A program made the position numbers and the translations under genes. Below are positions 14,936-16,832 of a DNA stretch of 16,832 nt, in pieces. Each line of letters opens with the position of its first letter. The stretch's first letter is position 1. The DNA is taken from contig WBUW01000018.1 in NCBI GenBank assembly GCA_008933495.1, positions 1 to 16,832 of the forward strand, given 5' to 3'. This DNA comes from Pseudorhodoplanes sp. GTDB taxonomy: Bacteria; Pseudomonadota; Alphaproteobacteria; Rhizobiales; Xanthobacteraceae. The notes beneath the pieces were generated by a model. The model made no database searches. It was not told where the DNA came from and saw nothing but the letters and a program-made list of their open reading frames with translations.

Positions 14936-16225
14936 TCAACCGCTGATGCGCTCGACCGCAGCGCCGCACTGGCTGAGCTTTTCCTCCAGCCGCTCGAAAC
15001 CGCGATCGAGGTGATAGACGCGGTTGACGACCGTCTCACCTTCGGCGGCGAGGGCGGCGATCACGAGCGAAACCGACGCGCGCAGGTCGGTCGCCATCAC
15101 CGGCGCGCCCTTCAGCCGCTCGACACCCTCGATGGTCGCGGTCTGGCCGTCGAGCGAGATGCGCGCGCCAAGCCTCGCCAGTTCCTGCACGTGCATGAAA
15201 CGATTCTCGAAAATGGTCTCGGTGATGCGCGAGGTCCCCTTCGCGCGCGTCATCAGTGCCATGAGCTGCGCCTGCAGGTCGGTCGGGAAGCCGGGGAAAG
15301 GCTCGGTCGTGACATCGACGGAAGCGATGCCGGCGCCGTTGCGCGCGACGCGAATGCCTTCGTTGGTCGTGGTCACGGTGGCGCCGACCTGCACCAGCAC
15401 GTCGAGCGCGGATTGCAGCAACTCGGCGCGCGCGCCCTGCAGCATGACATCGCCGCCGGTCATCGCCACCGCCATGGCATAGGTCCCGGTCTCGATGCGA
15501 TCGGGCAGGACGCTGTGGCGGGCGCCGGACAGGCCCGACACGCCCTCGATCACGATCCGTCGGGTGCCGGCGCCGGAAATGCGCGCGCCCATCTTGACCA
15601 AGCAGTCGGCGACGTCGGTGATTTCCGGTTCGCAGGCCGCGTTGTCGACGACGGTCGTGCCCTGCGCCAGGGCGGCCGCCATCACGGCAACGTGCGTGCC
15701 ACCGACCGTGACTTTCGGAAACGATATCTCCGCGCCGCGCAGGCCGCGCGGGGCGCGCGCGATCGCATAACCACCCTCGATGTCGATTTTCGCGCCGAGG
15801 CGCTCCAGCGCCATGATCAGCAGGTCGACCGGCCGCGTGCCGATCGCACATCCGCCCGGCAACGACACCCGTGCCTCGCCCATGCGCGCAACCAGCGGCG
15901 CAATGACCCAGAAGCTCGCACGCATTTTCGAGACCAGTTCATACGGGGCGGTCGTGTCGACAATTCGCTCAGCCGAAATCTTGACGGTCTGGCCCTTGTT
16001 ATCGACGTCGCCGGAGCGCTTGCCCGACAGCATGACATCGACGCCATGATTGTTGAGGATGCGCTGGAGCTGCACCACGTCGGCAAGGTGGGGCACGTTG
16101 TCGAGGACGAGCGTCTTGTCCGTCAACAGGCTGGCGATCATCAGCGGCAGGGTCGCGTTCTTGGCGCCGGAAATCGGGATTTCACCATGGAGCGGGCGCC
16201 CGCCGGTGATACGAATACGATCCAT
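14936..16225 (-). CDS. murA: UDP-N-acetylglucosamine 1-carboxyvinyltransferase MurA
   Basis: This cytoplasmic enzyme transfers enolpyruvate from PEP to UDP-GlcNAc, the first committed step of peptidoglycan synthesis and the target of fosfomycin. The protein has 429 residues with the duplicated EPSP-synthase-like fold. The substrate lysine lies in ISGAKNATLPLM (K22, N23), and the catalytic Cys is C126 in LPGGCAIGTRPVD, so it is a fosfomycin-type (Cys) enzyme and not the Asp variant. The ATG at 16225 gives the canonical MDRIRITGGRPL start; an in-frame upstream ATG at 16273 would add 16 non-homologous residues. Two small exported-protein genes follow it on the same strand. Confidence 0.97.
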   Translation of the reverse strand: MDRIRITGGRPLHGEIPISGAKNATLPLMIASLLTDKTLVLDNVPHLADVVQLQRILNNHGVDVMLSGKRSGDVDNKGQTVKISAERIVDTTAPYELVSKMRASFWVIAPLVARMGEARVSLPGGCAIGTRPVDLLIMALERLGAKIDIEGGYAIARAPRGLRGAEISFPKVTVGGTHVAVMAAALAQGTTVVDNAACEPEITDVADCLVKMGARISGAGTRRIVIEGVSGLSGARHSVLPDRIETGTYAMAVAMTGGDVMLQGARAELLQSALDVLVQVGATVTTTNEGIRVARNGAGIASVDVTTEPFPGFPTDLQAQLMALMTRAKGTSRITETIFENRFMHVQELARLGARISLDGQTATIEGVERLKGAPVMATDLRASVSLVIAALAAEGETVVNRVYHLDRGFERLEEKLSQCGAAVERISG

Positions 16226-16306
16226 TGCAAAGCCCCCGCTGCGGCACCCGACTGTGCCGTCCTGTCTTTTCACCTCGCCGCGCGAATCGGGCGAAAGTGG
16301 GAATAT

Positions 16307-16483
16307 TCAGCGCTCCCGGCCGTCCCGCGCCGGCTGCTCCCGGCCGGAGGGTCCGGCCTCGCCGGCTGCAACCGACGCCCGCTCCCGCTCCTGGAGCTTA
16401 CGGCGACGCAGGTTGTCCCGCAAAGCCCGAGCCCGGCGGTCGGCGGCGTCGGAACGCCTCTTTCGATCGTTTTCCGCTGGCAT
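16307..16483 (-). CDS. Small basic protein of unknown function
   Basis: This is a 58-residue ORF from ATG 16483. It is rich in Arg and Lys in its first half (ENDRKRR, then ALRDNLRRRKLQERER at about 23-38) and ends in a Gly/Glu/Pro/Arg tail. The ALRDNLRRRK helix resembles short uncharacterised proteins I recall beside murA or tRNA-Thr in alphaproteobacteria. There is no signal peptide. The reading frame stays open upstream to 16615, but the ATG at 16483 marks where the family-like sequence begins; a GG-rich stretch precedes it at the right distance without a strong SD. An RNA- or nucleic-acid-binding role would be a guess from charge alone. Confidence 0.6.
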   Translation of the reverse strand: MPAENDRKRRSDAADRRARALRDNLRRRKLQERERASVAAGEAGPSGREQPARDGRER

Positions 16484-16508
16484 GGCCGTCGACCTAGCCC
16501 CAACCGGG

Positions 16509-16549
16509 GCTCCTTTCAAGCAGGCGATCCTTGCGGGCGATCCTTGCGG
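16509..16549. repeat. Leader motif and 13-bp tandem repeat upstream of the small basic gene
   Basis: GCGATCCTTGCGG occurs twice in tandem at 16524-16536 and 16537-16549. Overlapping it on the minus strand, TCGCCTGCTTGAAAGGAGC (16527-16509) closely matches TCGCTTGTTTGAAAGGGC in the hsp20 leader at 1257-1274. Next to it, AGCCCC/GGGGCT around an AACC loop (16495-16510) forms a 6-bp hairpin. The segment is upstream of the small ORF at 16483 and may be part of its leader. Confidence 0.5.
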
Positions 16550-16616
16550 CGGCGCGCCCCTTGTGGCAGTTACAGCCGCGCTGGCCGCCGCGTTTTCGAG
16601 GCCGGCCTCATTCAAA

Positions 16617-16691
<75 letters not shown>

Positions 16692-16723
16692 CTCCTTTCA
16701 AGGATATGACGCATCGCCCTCGT

Positions 16724-16779
16724 AGCGACAATTCTTCACGATGCCGCAGCGGCGATGCTGCGGAAGAGTCGTCCTCGCT
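16724..16779. repeat. Imperfect GC-rich hairpin after tRNA-Thr
   Basis: CCGCAGC (16744-16750) and GCTGCGG (16757-16763) pair perfectly around a 6-nt loop. An outer arm AGCGA (16724-16728) / TCGCT (16775-16779) extends the structure with an internal loop. There is no T-run, so it is not a classic terminator. It may be a palindromic repeat or part of the tRNA 3' trailer; the rest of 16692-16832 shows nothing else I can support. Confidence 0.35.
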
Positions 16780-16832
16780 GCGGTAGCGCTTCAGCAAGCC
16801 AAAGGTCGGAACGCCCGCCCAGTCAAAGCCGA

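Noticed and set aside
13126..14946. 606-codon plus-strand frame
   Set aside because: It crosses four minus-strand genes antisense and is low-complexity Arg/Ser-rich sequence.

Overview
The window reads as a chromosomal segment of a GC-rich alphaproteobacterium, most likely order Hyphomicrobiales (Rhizobiales). The basis is gene content: a TIGR02300-family tail, an Hsp20-DUF1150 pair, the lptC-lptA-lptB-rpoN-ptsN block, the FtsZ-binding GST-fold protein FzlA next to queG, DUF930, DUF2948, and palindromic intergenic repeats of a kind I recall from Bradyrhizobium/Xanthobacteraceae-like genomes. The genus is not determined. No plasmid, phage or insertion-sequence gene was seen; this is mostly core chromosome.

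Layout. 1-330: 3' end of a TIGR02300-family gene, then tRNA-Ala(GGC). 574-1087 (-): a decayed mandelate racemase-family enolase with frameshifts and a large internal deletion. 1166-2021 (+): a heat-shock unit made of a sigma-32-like promoter, a leader that folds like a ROSE RNA thermometer, hsp20, and a DUF1150 gene. 2051-6939 (-): lptC, lptA, lptB (LPS export), rpoN (sigma-54) and ptsN (nitrogen PTS IIA), with the usual hpf gene apparently absent between rpoN and ptsN. 7134-7748 (-): a short RNase D. 8039-8425 (+): a secreted DUF930 protein. 8471-8555 (-): tRNA-Leu(CAG). 8660-9631 (+): an NDUFA9-like Rossmann protein, convergent with uppP (9635-10441, -). 10442-10712: a divergent intergenic region carrying two adjacent palindromes. 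10713-12550 (+): fzlA and queG, where queG seems to begin with a CTG codon overlapping the fzlA stop. 12544-16225 (-): murA, an exported ACP-like protein lacking the phosphopantetheine serine, a DUF3574 protein, a DUF2948 protein and an Rsm22-type mitoribosome-assembly methyltransferase homologue. 16307-16483 (-): a small basic ORF. 16617-16691 (+): tRNA-Thr(GGT).

Themes. Much of the window serves the cell envelope and division: LPS transport (lptABC), undecaprenyl phosphate recycling (uppP), the first committed step of peptidoglycan synthesis (murA), and FtsZ regulation (fzlA). Translation is a second theme (three tRNAs, queG for queuosine in tRNA, Rsm22, RNase D).

The least explained piece is the two-gene cassette downstream of murA: a signal-peptide-bearing acyl-carrier-like protein with Asp in place of the carrier Ser, overlapping by ATGA with an exported DUF3574 protein. 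The ROSE-like leader of hsp20 is the best-supported regulatory RNA.
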